A DNA stretch of 64,000 nucleotides, taken from NCBI GenBank assembly GCA_022827055.1, contig JAJDTR010000050.1:26225-90224 (forward strand), read 5' to 3'. The notes under the pieces are model-generated. The model made no database searches. It was not told the DNA's origin and saw nothing but the letters and a program-made list of their open reading frames with translations. Below are positions 1 to 8,814 of this stretch, piece after piece. Positions within the stretch are counted from its first letter, which is position 1; each line of letters starts with the position of its first letter. A program made the translations under genes and the position numbers. Origin of the DNA: Candidatus Poribacteria bacterium (GTDB lineage Bacteria; Poribacteria; WGA-4E; JAJDTR01).

Positions 1-2
1 CG

Positions 3-626
3 GCAGGAATTCGAGCGAGTCTCGCGGATTCAGGCGTGGCAGGGGCGCAATTCTTCATGAATGCGGCAGACACCGAAACACAGGGGATAGATTTTGTGGC
101 GTCGTATACCTATCCCGTGTTGGATCAGGCGTCACTGGCGTTTAGTTTCGCCGCGAACTACACGGAAACGGAGATTACGGACGTGAATCTGCCCGCGAAT
201 CTTCCCGAATCGCTGTTCACCGAGCAGGATCGCTCTATCGTTGAGACATGGCAGCCGAAAGACCGTGTTTCGATGTCAACGCGTTATACGGGGGATTCGC
301 TGGGTATCGACTACGCTGTGCATCGATACGGAGAGTACACCGTGATTGATGGCGGCAAGAGTCAAACGTTCACGCCGAAGTATCTCACCGACGTTCAAAT
401 CAGCTATGGGTTGGGTGAATACGGCAGAATCAAGATCGGCGCGAATAACTTGTTCAACGTCACGCCGGATGAAAATCGTGTCGGTCAATCGCGCGGCGGG
501 AAAATCGTGGATGCGTGGGGGAACATCATTGTGGATTCGCCGGGAGTGTTCACGTATTCAAGGCGGTCTGCGCCGTTTGGCTTCAACGGCGGATTGTACT
601 ATATCGCTTGGGAGAATGCGTTTTAA
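3..626 (+). CDS. TonB-dependent outer-membrane receptor, C-terminal part (5' truncated by window edge)
   Basis: The reading frame is open to the left edge, so this is the C-terminal end of a longer gene. The visible ~208 residues alternate short hydrophobic and aromatic strands with polar turns (for example GIDFVASYTYPVL and VSMSTRYTGDSLGIDYAVH), as in a 22-strand TonB-dependent receptor barrel. It includes the typical near-terminal strand KIGANNLFNVTPDENRVG and ends in WENAF, with the terminal aromatic residue recognised by the BAM complex. Such receptors import siderophores, cobalamin or glycans across the outer membrane using TonB energy. The plug domain lies outside the window, so the substrate cannot be guessed. 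A strong terminator follows. Confidence 0.85.
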   Translation, partial: AGIRASLADSGVAGAQFFMNAADTETQGIDFVASYTYPVLDQASLAFSFAANYTETEITDVNLPANLPESLFTEQDRSIVETWQPKDRVSMSTRYTGDSLGIDYAVHRYGEYTVIDGGKSQTFTPKYLTDVQISYGLGEYGRIKIGANNLFNVTPDENRVGQSRGGKIVDAWGNIIVDSPGVFTYSRRSAPFGFNGGLYYIAWENAF

Positions 627-660
627 GCGTAACCTATCCCACAATTCGGGGCGAGAATAA

Positions 661-694
661 GTTGAGGCGGGTATAGTCCCGCCTCAACTTTTTT
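661..694 (+). terminator. Intrinsic terminator after the TonB-dependent receptor gene
   Basis: A perfect 11-bp stem (GTTGAGGCGGG at 661-671 pairing with CCCGCCTCAAC at 678-688) closes a 6-nt loop and is followed directly by six T residues. It lies 35 bases after the receptor stop codon. This is the clearest Rho-independent terminator I found in the window. Confidence 0.9.
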
Positions 695-707
695 CCGCAA
701 GACACCC

Positions 708-1100
708 ATGAAAAAATACGTGAGTGGAACCGCCGGCTCCGGATTGAGGCGGCAACATACGCGGATTTGGCGAGTCAGTGTAGTCGGAACGACCGTCTAC
801 GTTTTTCTGTTCACGATCGCAGTAATTTGGATTCTGCACGCTTCTAGTCACAGCGAATATAGCAGCCATATACTTGGCACGTACTACGCGGGACTTTCCC
901 TGTATCAAATCGTGTCATTCGTCAACATTGCGTGGTTTTTCGCCTTGGTTGCCGATTTGATTGTCCTGATGCGCCGCTCTCCTCGGAAAGGAATACTCGG
1001 TCCGCTCAGCGGGGTTGTGTTGTCAATCATAGCGATTGCAGTCGTTCAATGGGCTGCGGAGGGGTTGAAGCGCGTGGCTGAAGCTTGGGCGGTGACTTGA
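708..1100 (+). CDS. Hypothetical membrane protein, three predicted transmembrane segments
   Basis: A 130-residue protein of unrecognised family. It has a basic N-terminus (residues 1-22), then a hydrophobic segment at about 25-46 (VVGTTVYVFLFTIAVIWIL), a second near 62-88 and a third near 97-118, separated by a short basic cytoplasmic-type loop (LMRRSPRKG). The topology suggests a small inner-membrane protein. The ATG lies directly after the terminator region without an obvious Shine-Dalgarno sequence, so the start is only moderately secure. No function can be assigned. Confidence 0.6.
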   Translation: MKKYVSGTAGSGLRRQHTRIWRVSVVGTTVYVFLFTIAVIWILHASSHSEYSSHILGTYYAGLSLYQIVSFVNIAWFFALVADLIVLMRRSPRKGILGPLSGVVLSIIAIAVVQWAAEGLKRVAEAWAVT

Positions 1101-1291
1101 TGATTGTGAATCTGTGCTTTGGAAGGAGTAGATGGGTCAGCCGTTATCAAGATGAGATGGGTAATTTACGAAATCTTGACGAGCACACTTTGGAACACAC
1201 CTTCCCATAATTTGGTGTCAACGCAAACTGAAAACCGCATAAGTACCTGTAATGATGTCGGAAATACAGGTAGCAAATTGAAAAGGAGCCG

Positions 1292-1468
1292 ATGATGGAA
1301 AGTTTGGTAATATCATTATTCATGATTCTGATTGGGATAGCCGTTTGGATTTTTGTTGCGGTGGTCGCGTGGCGAGCGATGCGGGCACATGAAAGAATCG
1401 CTGATGCACACGAAAATTTGGCCGAATCAATCCAAAATTTAGGGAATCGGACGCAGTCTGGCAGCTAG
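1292..1468 (+). CDS. Small single-pass membrane protein, possibly frameshifted
   Basis: A 58-residue reading frame with an excellent ribosome site (AAGGAG at 1283-1288) before ATGATG. Residues 3-28 are one strongly hydrophobic helix, followed by an amphipathic stretch (AMRAHERIADAHENLAESIQ) resembling small DUF4282-like membrane proteins. The frame stops at 1466-1468, but the -1 frame from 1444 continues with protein-like sequence (ESDAVWQLGKEIGDLTFEEF) until a repeat at about 1503. One extra G in the GGG run at 1442-1444 would join the two parts. The gene may therefore be intact but mis-sequenced, or decayed and then invaded by a repeat. Confidence 0.5.
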   Translation: MMESLVISLFMILIGIAVWIFVAVVAWRAMRAHERIADAHENLAESIQNLGNRTQSGS

Positions 1469-1502
1469 GAAAAGAAATCGGCGATTTGACGTTTGAAGAG
1501 TT

Positions 1503-1600
1503 CAAAAGGCTGGCAAGATCTCTATCGTACGGGATCTTCTATCGCGCTCAGTATTCATTCACTTGATCGTTATTCACTCTCATGATCGCAAGTTCGCGCC
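1503..1600. repeat. Two interspersed ATCTCTATCG-type repeats next to partial REP arms
   Basis: The stretch opens with AAAAGGCTGGCA, which matches the left flank of the AAAGGCTGGTGCGCAG palindrome seen at 7498 and 35856. It then carries two degenerate copies of the repeat GATCTCTATCG...CACTTGATCG and ends with GCGCCCTAGA, resembling the right arm GCGCACCCTACA. The arrangement looks like a palindrome split by the second repeat. Confidence 0.5.
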
Positions 1601-1634
1601 CTAGAATATGACCTTGTAAAACTTACGGAGGATT

Positions 1635-1847
1635 ATGATGGAACCCATTGACAATCAGGAGTGGCACTCTTTATCTGAACAAGCACAACAGGAGGTTTAT
1701 GACTTTTTCCTGTTTGTAAAACAACGCCATGAACAGCAAGTACAACAGGCACGACACGACCAAGCAGAAACACTGCTTCTATCAAATTACAGTGCCAATT
1801 TGATTGAAGAATGGCTAGACACCTCGGAGGATGAAGTTTGGCAATAG
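1635..1847 (+). CDS. Putative antitoxin partner of a PemK/MazF-like toxin
   Basis: A 70-residue acidic, mainly helical protein (WHSLSEQAQQEVYDFFLFVKQRH...) followed by a short C-terminal tail (NLIEEWLDTSEDEVWQ). The length, helix-rich N-terminus and overlap with the toxin gene fit DUF2281-type antitoxins, whose N-terminal part binds the promoter and whose tail covers the toxin active site. GGAGG at 1627-1631 favours the second ATG (1638). The stop overlaps the toxin start by 10 bases, so the two are co-translated. Family assignment is inferred from the neighbour and the overall shape. Confidence 0.65.
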   Translation: MMEPIDNQEWHSLSEQAQQEVYDFFLFVKQRHEQQVQQARHDQAETLLLSNYSANLIEEWLDTSEDEVWQ

Positions 1848-2191
1848 ATATAAACGTAGCCGACGTTGTGTTATGTGAGTTTTATTTCAGTGATTTGGAA
1901 GGATCCAAAAAGAGACCCGTCTTGGTCTTTAAGGATAACCTTCCCTATGATGACTTTGTAGGCGTTCCAATCAGTGGTCAGTTGAGGGAACTACATCAAG
2001 ATGAAAGCCTTGTGGATTCTTCCAAGTTTCGTGAAGGAGGCATTCCGATAACATCCAAGATAATGGTTAGAAAGACTTTTGTGGTATCGAAGTCGGCAGT
2101 CATCAAAAAGTATGGAACGTTGAAAGACGATGCATTCAGGCAATATCAAAGATTGTTCTGCCTATATTTTGATTGTGTGTCATCTGATTAG
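1838..2191 (+). CDS. PemK/MazF-family toxin (type II toxin-antitoxin)
   Basis: A 117-residue protein starting at TTG with GGAGG at 1826-1830, seven bases upstream. The N-terminus has the PemK/MazF layout: INVADVVLCEFYFSD, then KKRPVLVFKD in place of the usual RPVLVIS, then FVGVPISGQL. A later SKIMVRKTFVVSKS strand corresponds to the conserved IRTVSKSRL-type region. MazF-like toxins are ribosome-independent, sequence-specific endoribonucleases that are neutralised by the cognate antitoxin. The antitoxin gene lies immediately upstream and overlaps. Whether this copy is catalytically active cannot be judged from sequence alone. Confidence 0.75.
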   Translation: MAIDINVADVVLCEFYFSDLEGSKKRPVLVFKDNLPYDDFVGVPISGQLRELHQDESLVDSSKFREGGIPITSKIMVRKTFVVSKSAVIKKYGTLKDDAFRQYQRLFCLYFDCVSSD

Positions 2192-2269
2192 GAATCGCGA
2201 CTCTGGTGTGTGTACGAATTCGTCTAGAAAAATGCGCCTCAAAGTCCGGACCGAAAACTGTAGGAGAAA

Positions 2270-2824
2270 ATGATGAATTTTCATATTCCCAGAGCTAGAG
2301 TCGCGAAAGTGTTAAACCGACAATCCAGCATTGCCGCCCTGTCAGCGAACATACTTCTATGTTTGCTGCTCGTTGGTTGCGGAAAGATCGTAAACACGGC
2401 TTTGTCAAAAGGGAAATACCAACCTCCTACATCCCCAAGAGAAGCGCTTGCCGTCATCCAGATAGATTCGGATAGTGGCTGGTTGCAGAGGATACAACAA
2501 TTTGCGGTGCGAATCGATGGTCAATTAGCCTTGGAGAAAAAACTGGATCCAGATAGAAAAGAACCCTTCAAGGACATCTTGGTGTCATCGGGTCAACATG
2601 ACTTGTCAGTGGGAATTATATACCAGTCTTTTTCTGAAGCAATGCCGAGTACCCATCAGGAGTGGACGACTTTTTCTGCCGATGTCAAAGCGGGACATAA
2701 ATACTTTCTGAGTGGTGAATTGTCGCCCGGAGTTGATGGAGGATTATCATTCGATGGTCGGCTTGTTGAGGCAACCGCAGCTATAGACGTCAAGAAATCG
2801 CAGAATACAATGGATCCAAACTAG
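2270..2824 (+). CDS. Hypothetical lipoprotein
   Basis: A 184-residue protein with an N-terminal lipoprotein signal: a basic start, a hydrophobic core (IAALSANILLCLLLV) and the lipobox LLVGC, giving a predicted lipidated Cys37. The mature part (AVIQIDSDSGWLQRIQQFAVRIDGQ...) looks like a beta-rich periplasmic domain and contains GQHDLSVGIIYQSFSE, similar to PEGA-like or carrier-type small beta domains. GGAG at 2263-2266 supports the ATG at 2270. It probably sits on the periplasmic face of a membrane. No specific function is recognised. Confidence 0.7.
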   Translation: MMNFHIPRARVAKVLNRQSSIAALSANILLCLLLVGCGKIVNTALSKGKYQPPTSPREALAVIQIDSDSGWLQRIQQFAVRIDGQLALEKKLDPDRKEPFKDILVSSGQHDLSVGIIYQSFSEAMPSTHQEWTTFSADVKAGHKYFLSGELSPGVDGGLSFDGRLVEATAAIDVKKSQNTMDPN

Positions 2825-2952
2825 ACCCAAAAGATTGATGCGGTCCACCCAAATTAACTCGATCTCGAACACCAATTGAACAACTGAAGCGCTGTGGAAA
2901 CCGAGATTTTTCCTCAAAACTCGGTTGAACGACAACTATTCGTGGTGAGGTA

Positions 2953-5403
2953 TTGAAGCGAACGATGCGAGAACAATACGGCTGGCGAAGGAAGTTCCCC
3001 TTTGTGCTTTTCGTTTCACGCATGATCTTACCGACCAGTGTTTTCTGCGCAGCTATAAGCTTTTGCGGAATGGTCGATGTTTCGGCAGCCGCCTCGGATG
3101 GGCATGAGCAACAGGAGTTGAAAAATCCCGATGGCACATGGAAATGGACGAATAAGCTCATTAACGAGACGAGTCCGTATCTTCTTCTTCATGCCCACAA
3201 TCCGGTGGACTGGTATCCGTGGGGAACGGAGGCGTTAGAACGCGCGAAAGCGGAAGATAAAGCGATTTTTCTCTCGGTGGGTTATTCAACCTGCTACTGG
3301 TGTCATGTCATGGAGCGGAAAGTATTTGCCGATGCCGACATCGCGGCAATGATGAACGAGATGTACATCAACATCAAGGTGGATCGGGAGGAGCGACCCG
3401 ATATTGATGAGATCTACATGACGGCAACTCAGATTATGACGGGCGGAGGAGGGTGGCCCAATTCCGTGTTTCTCACGCCGGATCTGCATCCATTCTACGC
3501 GGGAACTTACTTTCCGCCGGTTGACAGCCATGGACGTCCCGGTTTTCCGCGTGTGCTAAAGGCTCTTCATGATCATTGGGTGAATCGGCGGGATGAGGTG
3601 ATTGAGCATGGAATGAAGATTACCGAGGTCATCAGGCAGGCGACCGGCGGAGCGCTTGGCGAGACGGATGAGTCACGGTTGGAGATGGAGTTGGTTACGT
3701 CCGCGATCGAAGGTTTGCGGTCAACTTACAACCCTGCATACGGCGGTTTCGGCGACGCGCCGTTATTCCCATCACCAACAAATCTTGAGCTTTTACTTAA
3801 CGAATATGACCGCGAAAAGGATGACAATCTCCTCGAAATGGTCACTCACACGCTTGACATGATGGCATACGGTGGGATATACGATCAGATTGGCGGCGGA
3901 TTCCACCGGTATTCGGTCGATGCCAAGTGGCTTGTGCCGCATTTTGAGAAGATGCTTTACGACAACGCACAGTTGGCAAAGGTCTATTTGCTTGCTTATC
4001 AACGGACGCAAGAGCCGTTGTATCTTCGTGTAGCCGAAGAGACTTTTGACTTTGTCTTCCGAGAGATGACTTCACCCGAGGGCGGCTTCTATTCCGCGAT
4101 CGATGCCGAAACCGATGCAGAGGAGGGGAAATACTACGTTTGGACAGAAAAGGAGATTCGCGACGTTCTTGGTCGGAGGAAGTCGAAACTGTTGATGAAG
4201 GTGTACGGCGTGACGAAAGGACCGAACTTCGAAGGCAAGAATGTGCTGTATCTACCCACTCCGATTGCAAGCGTGGCAAATGAGGAGGGGAAGTCCGAAG
4301 GAGAACTGTTAACCCGACTTGAGCCGCTAAAAGAGAAACTGCTGCACGCGCGGGAAAAACGGGAGCGGCCACTGCTTGACACAAAGGTGATTGTGAACTG
4401 GAACGGGTTAATGATTGATGCATTGGCTCTCGGGTACGAGGTGCTTGAGGATGCCCGCTACCAGGACGCCGCCGAACAAGCGGCGACGTTCATTCTTGAG
4501 AAGATGAAAAACTCTAAAGGACAACTGATGCATACATATCGGGATGGCATCCTCAAATACGACGGTTTTCTCGATGACTACGCTTTCCTTGTGCGCGGTT
4601 TACTGGGATTGTATCAGGCAACTGGTGAAAAACACTGGCTCAGCGAAGCGCGCGCCTTGACCGATACAATGGTCGAACTCTTTTGGGATGACGCGGACGG
4701 AGCGTTTTATTTTACGTTGGAGGGGGCGAATCATCTGCTCGTCCGCACAAAAAAGCCGTATGATTCAGCAATCCCGTCGGGAAACGCGGTCGCCGCGAAC
4801 AATCTCTTGTCACTGGCGGACTTAACCGGTACATTCCGCTACTTTGAGTTTGCGGAAAAAACCCTACAGAGTTTTGCGGGTATGATGTCCAAATCCTCTG
4901 GCGGGTTTATGCACATGCTCCTTGCGGCGAATCGGTATTGGGACGTTCTGCCATTTTTCACACAACAGAAAATCGCTAATTTCGTTCCCCCTCTAACTAC
5001 CGGCACTGAAACTGACGTTGTTAAGGTTAGTGCGTCCGTCCTACCAGCAGGGAAGTTCCGCATTGATGTGGAGATTCATCTTGAGATTGCCGAAGGGTGG
5101 CACGTCAATGCCAACCCTGCCTCTCAAGATATGCTTATTCCTACGTCTGTTTCGCTTGATCCGGACGCACCCGCCGAGTTTGTTTCCGTGGATTATCCCG
5201 AAGGAGAGATTGTGCATTTCGATTTCAGCGGGGAATCGCTGTCGGTGTACGAAGGGACGATTACCATACCGACGACGATCAAACTCAAATCCAATATTTC
5301 AGAGGAGAAGGATTTACCCCTTGATTTGCAACTTCGCTATCAAGCGTGCAACGATTTGATCTGCTTGGAACCTAAAACCATACAGATTCGAGTTCGTAAA
5401 TAG
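2953..5403 (+). CDS. YyaL-type thioredoxin-domain protein (DUF255) fused to a DsbD-alpha-like domain
   Basis: An 816-residue protein. A long signal peptide (to about residue 45, ending near VSAAAS) is followed by the Spermatogenesis-associated 20/YyaL thioredoxin-like domain with the signature [19 protein letters not shown] and the CxxC motif STCYWCHVM. Next comes an (alpha/alpha)6-barrel region (about 230-670; [17 protein letters not shown]) typical of this family. The last ~120 residues ([20 protein letters not shown]...) resemble the DsbD N-terminal domain, with the cysteine pair in [15 protein letters not shown]. YyaL homologues are usually cytosolic and lack this tail, so the signal peptide plus fusion suggests a periplasmic thiol-redox role. 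The TTG start is preceded by GTGAGG. Confidence 0.85.
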   Translation: MKRTMREQYGWRRKFPFVLFVSRMILPTSVFCAAISFCGMVDVSAAASDGHEQQELKNPDGTWKWTNKLINETSPYLLLHAHNPVDWYPWGTEALERAKAEDKAIFLSVGYSTCYWCHVMERKVFADADIAAMMNEMYINIKVDREERPDIDEIYMTATQIMTGGGGWPNSVFLTPDLHPFYAGTYFPPVDSHGRPGFPRVLKALHDHWVNRRDEVIEHGMKITEVIRQATGGALGETDESRLEMELVTSAIEGLRSTYNPAYGGFGDAPLFPSPTNLELLLNEYDREKDDNLLEMVTHTLDMMAYGGIYDQIGGGFHRYSVDAKWLVPHFEKMLYDNAQLAKVYLLAYQRTQEPLYLRVAEETFDFVFREMTSPEGGFYSAIDAETDAEEGKYYVWTEKEIRDVLGRRKSKLLMKVYGVTKGPNFEGKNVLYLPTPIASVANEEGKSEGELLTRLEPLKEKLLHAREKRERPLLDTKVIVNWNGLMIDALALGYEVLEDARYQDAAEQAATFILEKMKNSKGQLMHTYRDGILKYDGFLDDYAFLVRGLLGLYQATGEKHWLSEARALTDTMVELFWDDADGAFYFTLEGANHLLVRTKKPYDSAIPSGNAVAANNLLSLADLTGTFRYFEFAEKTLQSFAGMMSKSSGGFMHMLLAANRYWDVLPFFTQQKIANFVPPLTTGTETDVVKVSASVLPAGKFRIDVEIHLEIAEGWHVNANPASQDMLIPTSVSLDPDAPAEFVSVDYPEGEIVHFDFSGESLSVYEGTITIPTTIKLKSNISEEKDLPLDLQLRYQACNDLICLEPKTIQIRVRK

Positions 5404-5671
5404 GTTTTGATGCGGGAGACTGGAAGGAAAGATCGCGGAGGGAGGGACGACAGATTTCTACCGCGCGGGATGTGCTAGTGTAAAAAAATTCATTCGGTTG
5501 GTAGGTTTTGTCAAGATTCGGAAATCGCTCCTACAGTCGAAGTGTTGGGTTTCACTCAGAATTCTGCATCTACGGGCATAATTAAACTTCAATAGCCCAT
5601 CGACTTACCAAGATTCTTCAGGTTTTTCGTTCAACCCAACCTACGCAATATATGGATTCGATAGTATGCGT
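5404..5671. other. Intergenic region with degenerate REP-like sequences
   Basis: Between convergent genes. It contains the fragment AAATCGCTCCTACA (5521-5534) and a split GTTGGGTTTCAC ... GTTCAACCCAACCTAC palindrome (5545-5645), both truncated members of the window-wide GTAGG/CCTAC hairpin families. No gene seen. Confidence 0.5.
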
Positions 5672-6697
5672 CTAATCAATGGGTTGGGCGGCTTCAGGGA
5701 CTTCGACCCCTTGCTCATTCCAGAATCGGTATGCGCCGCGGTGGAGCGGAGTCACGAATGCCATGGGCGCATTTTCAATTGTCATGTCTTTGGCTGCGTG
5801 GTGGGTATGGCGCAGCGTTGCACCACCCTTTTCCGAATATACATGCCTTAAAATTGTGTGGATGGTCGCTTCATCAGTGTCTTTGTGCGCAATCAGCAAG
5901 GTTGGCATGAGGAGCGTATTGACTGGCTGATCTATGCCCTTGTAGACTCCTCCGGGCAGAGTTCCCGGCAGGTAGAACGGATATTTTTCATAAAAGCCGT
6001 ATTTCCTGGCTGGTGCATCAAAGTCGATGAGTCGAATGGTTTTGATTGTGGAGACTTCGAGAATCGCCGCATTGGGAGCACTCACCAGCCACTGGAAACC
6101 TGCTACTTGTCCATCTCGCAGTGCGTTGCCTCCCGCCATTCCGCCTTTGTAAACAGGCGTATATTTGCCCTGTATTCCCGCCAACGTTGCCAAGCGTTCA
6201 AGGGTTTGCGCCGATCCGGATCCAGCCGCGCCCATTGCGACTTTCTTGCCGACGATATCCTCAAATTGGTGGACATCACTATTGGCAAGTGTGGAAAACT
6301 GGTTGTACGCAATATAAAGCAGCGTTACCACTCGGATGTTTTCTTTCCTTCCCTCTTTGGCAAACACCTCTTGTCCGTGATAGCCGAGATAAGCATCGGA
6401 GGCAAATGCAACTCCAAGGTATTCCGAGCTACCGTTGACCCGGCGCACGTTTTCAATGGATCCGGCGGATGCTTCGACAGAGATTTTGATGTTGGGTTCC
6501 GCTTTCGAGACGACATTGCCTACCCCCGCCGCAAAGGGGGAAAACGTACCGCCCGTTGCTCCACCGAGGATGGATAGCCATATTTTCTCGTTCTTGGCTT
6601 GAGTTTTTTGCGGTTCTGCATCCTTGGATTTTTGGTTGTTGCAGCCGTAAGTTACGGTAAGGAGTATGATAAATAGAAATACGAGTTTATGACGCAT
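5672..6697 (-). CDS. TAXI-family TRAP transporter solute-binding lipoprotein
   Basis: A 341-residue protein starting at the ATG that precedes a lipoprotein signal (RHKLVFLFIILLTVTYGC, Cys about residue 18). The upstream in-frame extension runs through a REP palindrome and is unlikely to be coding. The domain begins with LSILGGATGGTFSPFAAGVGNVVS and continues with SVEASAGSIENVRRV and KKVAMGAAGSGSAQTLERL, all hallmarks of TAXI (TRAP-associated extracytoplasmic immunogenic) binding proteins. These capture substrates such as glutamate or dicarboxylates for a fused DctQM-type permease. No TRAP membrane subunit lies nearby, so the partner must be elsewhere. Confidence 0.88.
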   Translation of the reverse strand: MRHKLVFLFIILLTVTYGCNNQKSKDAEPQKTQAKNEKIWLSILGGATGGTFSPFAAGVGNVVSKAEPNIKISVEASAGSIENVRRVNGSSEYLGVAFASDAYLGYHGQEVFAKEGRKENIRVVTLLYIAYNQFSTLANSDVHQFEDIVGKKVAMGAAGSGSAQTLERLATLAGIQGKYTPVYKGGMAGGNALRDGQVAGFQWLVSAPNAAILEVSTIKTIRLIDFDAPARKYGFYEKYPFYLPGTLPGGVYKGIDQPVNTLLMPTLLIAHKDTDEATIHTILRHVYSEKGGATLRHTHHAAKDMTIENAPMAFVTPLHRGAYRFWNEQGVEVPEAAQPID

Positions 6698-6869
6698 GAG
6701 TACTGAAAGATTCGGCATGTGGGAACTTGTCCTTATATTTCGGTGAATTGGTTGTTGACGCCAGGTAGGATTTCCGAGCCCGAAGTCTGGATGTGCAGCG
6801 TGGATGATTCCGATGTTGAGAGAGTATACTTCCAACAGGTTTGTGGAGTCAATTGAAAACAGAGCGACA

Positions 6870-6896
6870 GGACAACCACAGGGGGTTGTCCCTACA
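6870..6896. repeat. REP-like palindrome, CCTAC tail
   Basis: An 8-bp stem GGACAACC/GGTTGTCC followed by CTACAT. It is one of many variable-stem palindromes in this window that share the CCTAC tail (GTAGG on the other strand). Confidence 0.7.
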
Positions 6897-6954
6897 TAAA
6901 TCGGATGTCCACATGGACGCATCTACAGACTGAACTACGCAGGTTCTATATCTG

Positions 6955-6983
6955 TTGAAAAATTGTCACGGATTTAGGATAAT
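6955..6983 (+). promoter_or_regulatory. Putative sigma-70 promoter for the pterin dehydratase gene
   Basis: TTGAAA (6955-6960) and GATAAT (6978-6983) are separated by 17 bases, about 60 bases before the ATG at 7046. The match to the -35/-10 consensus is good, but it is a sequence guess only. Confidence 0.5.
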
Positions 6984-7045
6984 ATAGTTGTATTGCTAAG
7001 GATTCGTGGGTCGCGGCATCAAAAAAATAATTGGGAGCAAGAACA

Positions 7046-7381
7046 ATGGCTGAGTTAACGCAGATGAAGTGTGTTGCATGTCGGAGAGACGCCCCCCAAG
7101 CTACGGAGGCGGAGATTGCGGAATACCTGCCGCAGACGCCGGATTGGGAGATCGTAGAACGCGAGAACATCAAGAGGCTGGAGCGTGTTTTCAAATTCGA
7201 CGATTTTCCTCAAGCGCTTTCTTTCACGAACAAGGTGGGAGAATTGGCGGAGTCGGAGGGGCATCATCCCGCACTTCTGACAGAATGGGGTAGAGTGACG
7301 GTGACGTGGTGGACTCACAAAATACGAGGATTGCACCGGAACGATTTCATTGCGGCGGCAAAGACGGACCAATTGTATTGA
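7046..7381 (+). CDS. Pterin-4-alpha-carbinolamine dehydratase
   Basis: A 111-residue protein of the PCD/DCoH family. Hallmarks are [27 protein letters not shown], the catalytic EGHHPAL motif and the following [18 protein letters not shown] strand and helix. The enzyme dehydrates 4a-hydroxytetrahydropterin to regenerate the cofactor of aromatic amino-acid hydroxylases; bacterial homologues may also serve molybdopterin metabolism. The N-terminal CVACRRDAP pair of cysteines is common in bacterial members. GGGAGC at 7033-7038 supports the ATG at 7046 rather than the upstream TTG. No phenylalanine hydroxylase is adjacent. Confidence 0.93.
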   Translation: MAELTQMKCVACRRDAPQATEAEIAEYLPQTPDWEIVERENIKRLERVFKFDDFPQALSFTNKVGELAESEGHHPALLTEWGRVTVTWWTHKIRGLHRNDFIAAAKTDQLY

Positions 7382-7497
7382 ACTTTCGAATTCTGCTTAT
7401 AAGGAAGTTTGAATAATGATGCCTGTTCAAGAAAACAGAAGTGAAAGCAATTATCAGCCATTTGAACGCTGTTGAATGTCGTCCCGCTCGCACTTTC

Positions 7498-7530
7498 AAA
7501 GGCTGGTGCGCAGTGCACACCCTACAAAAC
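7498..7530. repeat. REP-like palindrome GGTGCGCAGTGCACACC, CCTACA tail
   Basis: The sequence AAAGGCTGGTGCGCAGTGCACACCCTACAAAA is nearly the same as copies at 35856-35884 and, split by an insertion, at 26509-26575. It sits just upstream of the glycosyltransferase start and is one reason to prefer the downstream ATG for that gene. Confidence 0.7.
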
Positions 7531-7567
7531 TGGCCCTTCAAAATTTGCTTGTAATCGAGTTTCAATT

Positions 7568-8800
7568 ATGAGACTTCTTTTCCTATCGAGTACGGTTCCT
7601 GTTCCGGCGACGGACGGCGGTCGCCTTCGCGTGCTGAATCTGCTCAAACAGGTCGCCCAGAGGAACCGGGTTTCCTTTTTGGCGTTGGAAACACAACCTA
7701 CAGACAAAGAGGGAATTGAGTATCTTCGGAGTCTCGGGATTAAAGCACATCTCGTTCCACACACCTCCCGGTTACCCTCAATCACCCTGCGAACTGTGAG
7801 CCAATCCGTTTTGAAGCGGAAACCGCTGACGGTAGCTCGATATGATGTACCCGCATTTCGGAGGACATTCCATTCATTGCTGGACACGGGCAGCTATGAT
7901 TTGATTCACTATGAGATGTTCCATACCGGCCAGTATTGCCTAGAAACGAATGCAAGGAGTTTGCTATCCCTCCAGAATGTTGATTCGCACATCTGGCGCC
8001 GCCTTCGCGAACAGACATCAAACGCTCTTCGACGTTGCTTCTTCCGGACCCAAGAGCGCGCGTTTAGACGATATGAGCGTACCATGAGCAATCGTTTCGA
8101 CCTTGTTGCTTGTGCGTCAGAGGTCGATCGCGATCTCATGAATGAGATCTGTCCGGGGCTTAACTCGGACGTGATTCCCAACGGCGTCGATACCACATTG
8201 TACCAGCCAGATCATGAAGTCGAAGAAGAGGCGACGCTAATTTACACGGGCAGTATGGATTGGTTTCCAAACGAAGATGCTGCCATCTACTTCCTCGATG
8301 AGATCCTTCCCACGATTCAAAAAAAGTGTCCGAATCTGAAATTTTATGTTGTCGGGCAGTTTCCCAGCGAGCGCCTAAAGCGCTACGGCAACCGCCCCGG
8401 AGTTATTATTACCGGTCGGGTAGATGATGTTAAACCGTACATCGCACGCGCTACGGGTTATGTTGTGCCCTTAAGGATTGGCGGCGGCACACGTCTAAAA
8501 ATCCTAGAAGCCTTGGCCATGGGTAAGGCGGTCGTATCAACAAGTGTCGGCTCCGAAGGATTAAATTTAAGGGCAGGGGATGAAATCACGATTGCCGACG
8601 AGCCGGCGAAGTTTGCCGATGCCGTTCTTCAGCTCATGGAAAACGGAAGCATGCGCCGGGAACTGGGCGACAACGGTAGGCGACGCGTCGAGACAGAATA
8701 TGAATGGCGGCGAATCGGAGAAAAATTGCAGGGACTGTATGAAGCGGTGGTAGCCGGCGATTCCGGGACGACAGGTACGAAGTATAATCCGTCAAGTTAA
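7568..8800 (+). CDS. Glycosyltransferase family 4 (GT-B fold)
   Basis: A 410-residue GT-B glycosyltransferase. The N-terminal half opens with MRLLFLSSTVPVPATDGGR, the pattern of the exosortase/EPS-associated sugar transferase group. The C-terminal half has the donor-binding motifs GSMDWFPNEDAA, ITGRVDDVKPYIA, and GGGTRLKILEALAMGKAVVST with its conserved EALAMG glutamate. It probably adds a sugar to a lipid-linked or surface glycan at the cytoplasmic membrane. The in-frame extension back to 7472 reads through a REP palindrome, so the ATG at 7568 is chosen. The endonuclease gene follows 14 bases later and is likely co-transcribed. Confidence 0.9.
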   Translation: MRLLFLSSTVPVPATDGGRLRVLNLLKQVAQRNRVSFLALETQPTDKEGIEYLRSLGIKAHLVPHTSRLPSITLRTVSQSVLKRKPLTVARYDVPAFRRTFHSLLDTGSYDLIHYEMFHTGQYCLETNARSLLSLQNVDSHIWRRLREQTSNALRRCFFRTQERAFRRYERTMSNRFDLVACASEVDRDLMNEICPGLNSDVIPNGVDTTLYQPDHEVEEEATLIYTGSMDWFPNEDAAIYFLDEILPTIQKKCPNLKFYVVGQFPSERLKRYGNRPGVIITGRVDDVKPYIARATGYVVPLRIGGGTRLKILEALAMGKAVVSTSVGSEGLNLRAGDEITIADEPAKFADAVLQLMENGSMRRELGDNGRRRVETEYEWRRIGEKLQGLYEAVVAGDSGTTGTKYNPSS

Positions 8801-8814
8801 GACTAAGTGTTTGA

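Larger units (their letters stand above)
6698..7045. other. Divergent intergenic region with REP palindrome and promoter
   Basis: Separates the leftward TAXI gene from the rightward pterin dehydratase gene. It holds the hairpin GGACAACC...GGTTGTCC followed by CTACAT (6870-6896) and a sigma-70-like promoter at 6955-6983. Nothing else is recognised. Confidence 0.5.

Noticed and set aside
3842..4423. A 193-codon antisense frame within the YyaL-type gene
   Set aside because: It is a shadow of the strongly supported forward gene and its translation is low-complexity without a family.
7416..7475. A 19-codon ORF with AAGGAAG upstream, after the pterin dehydratase gene
   Set aside because: Too short to judge, ends just before a REP palindrome and has no recognisable product.
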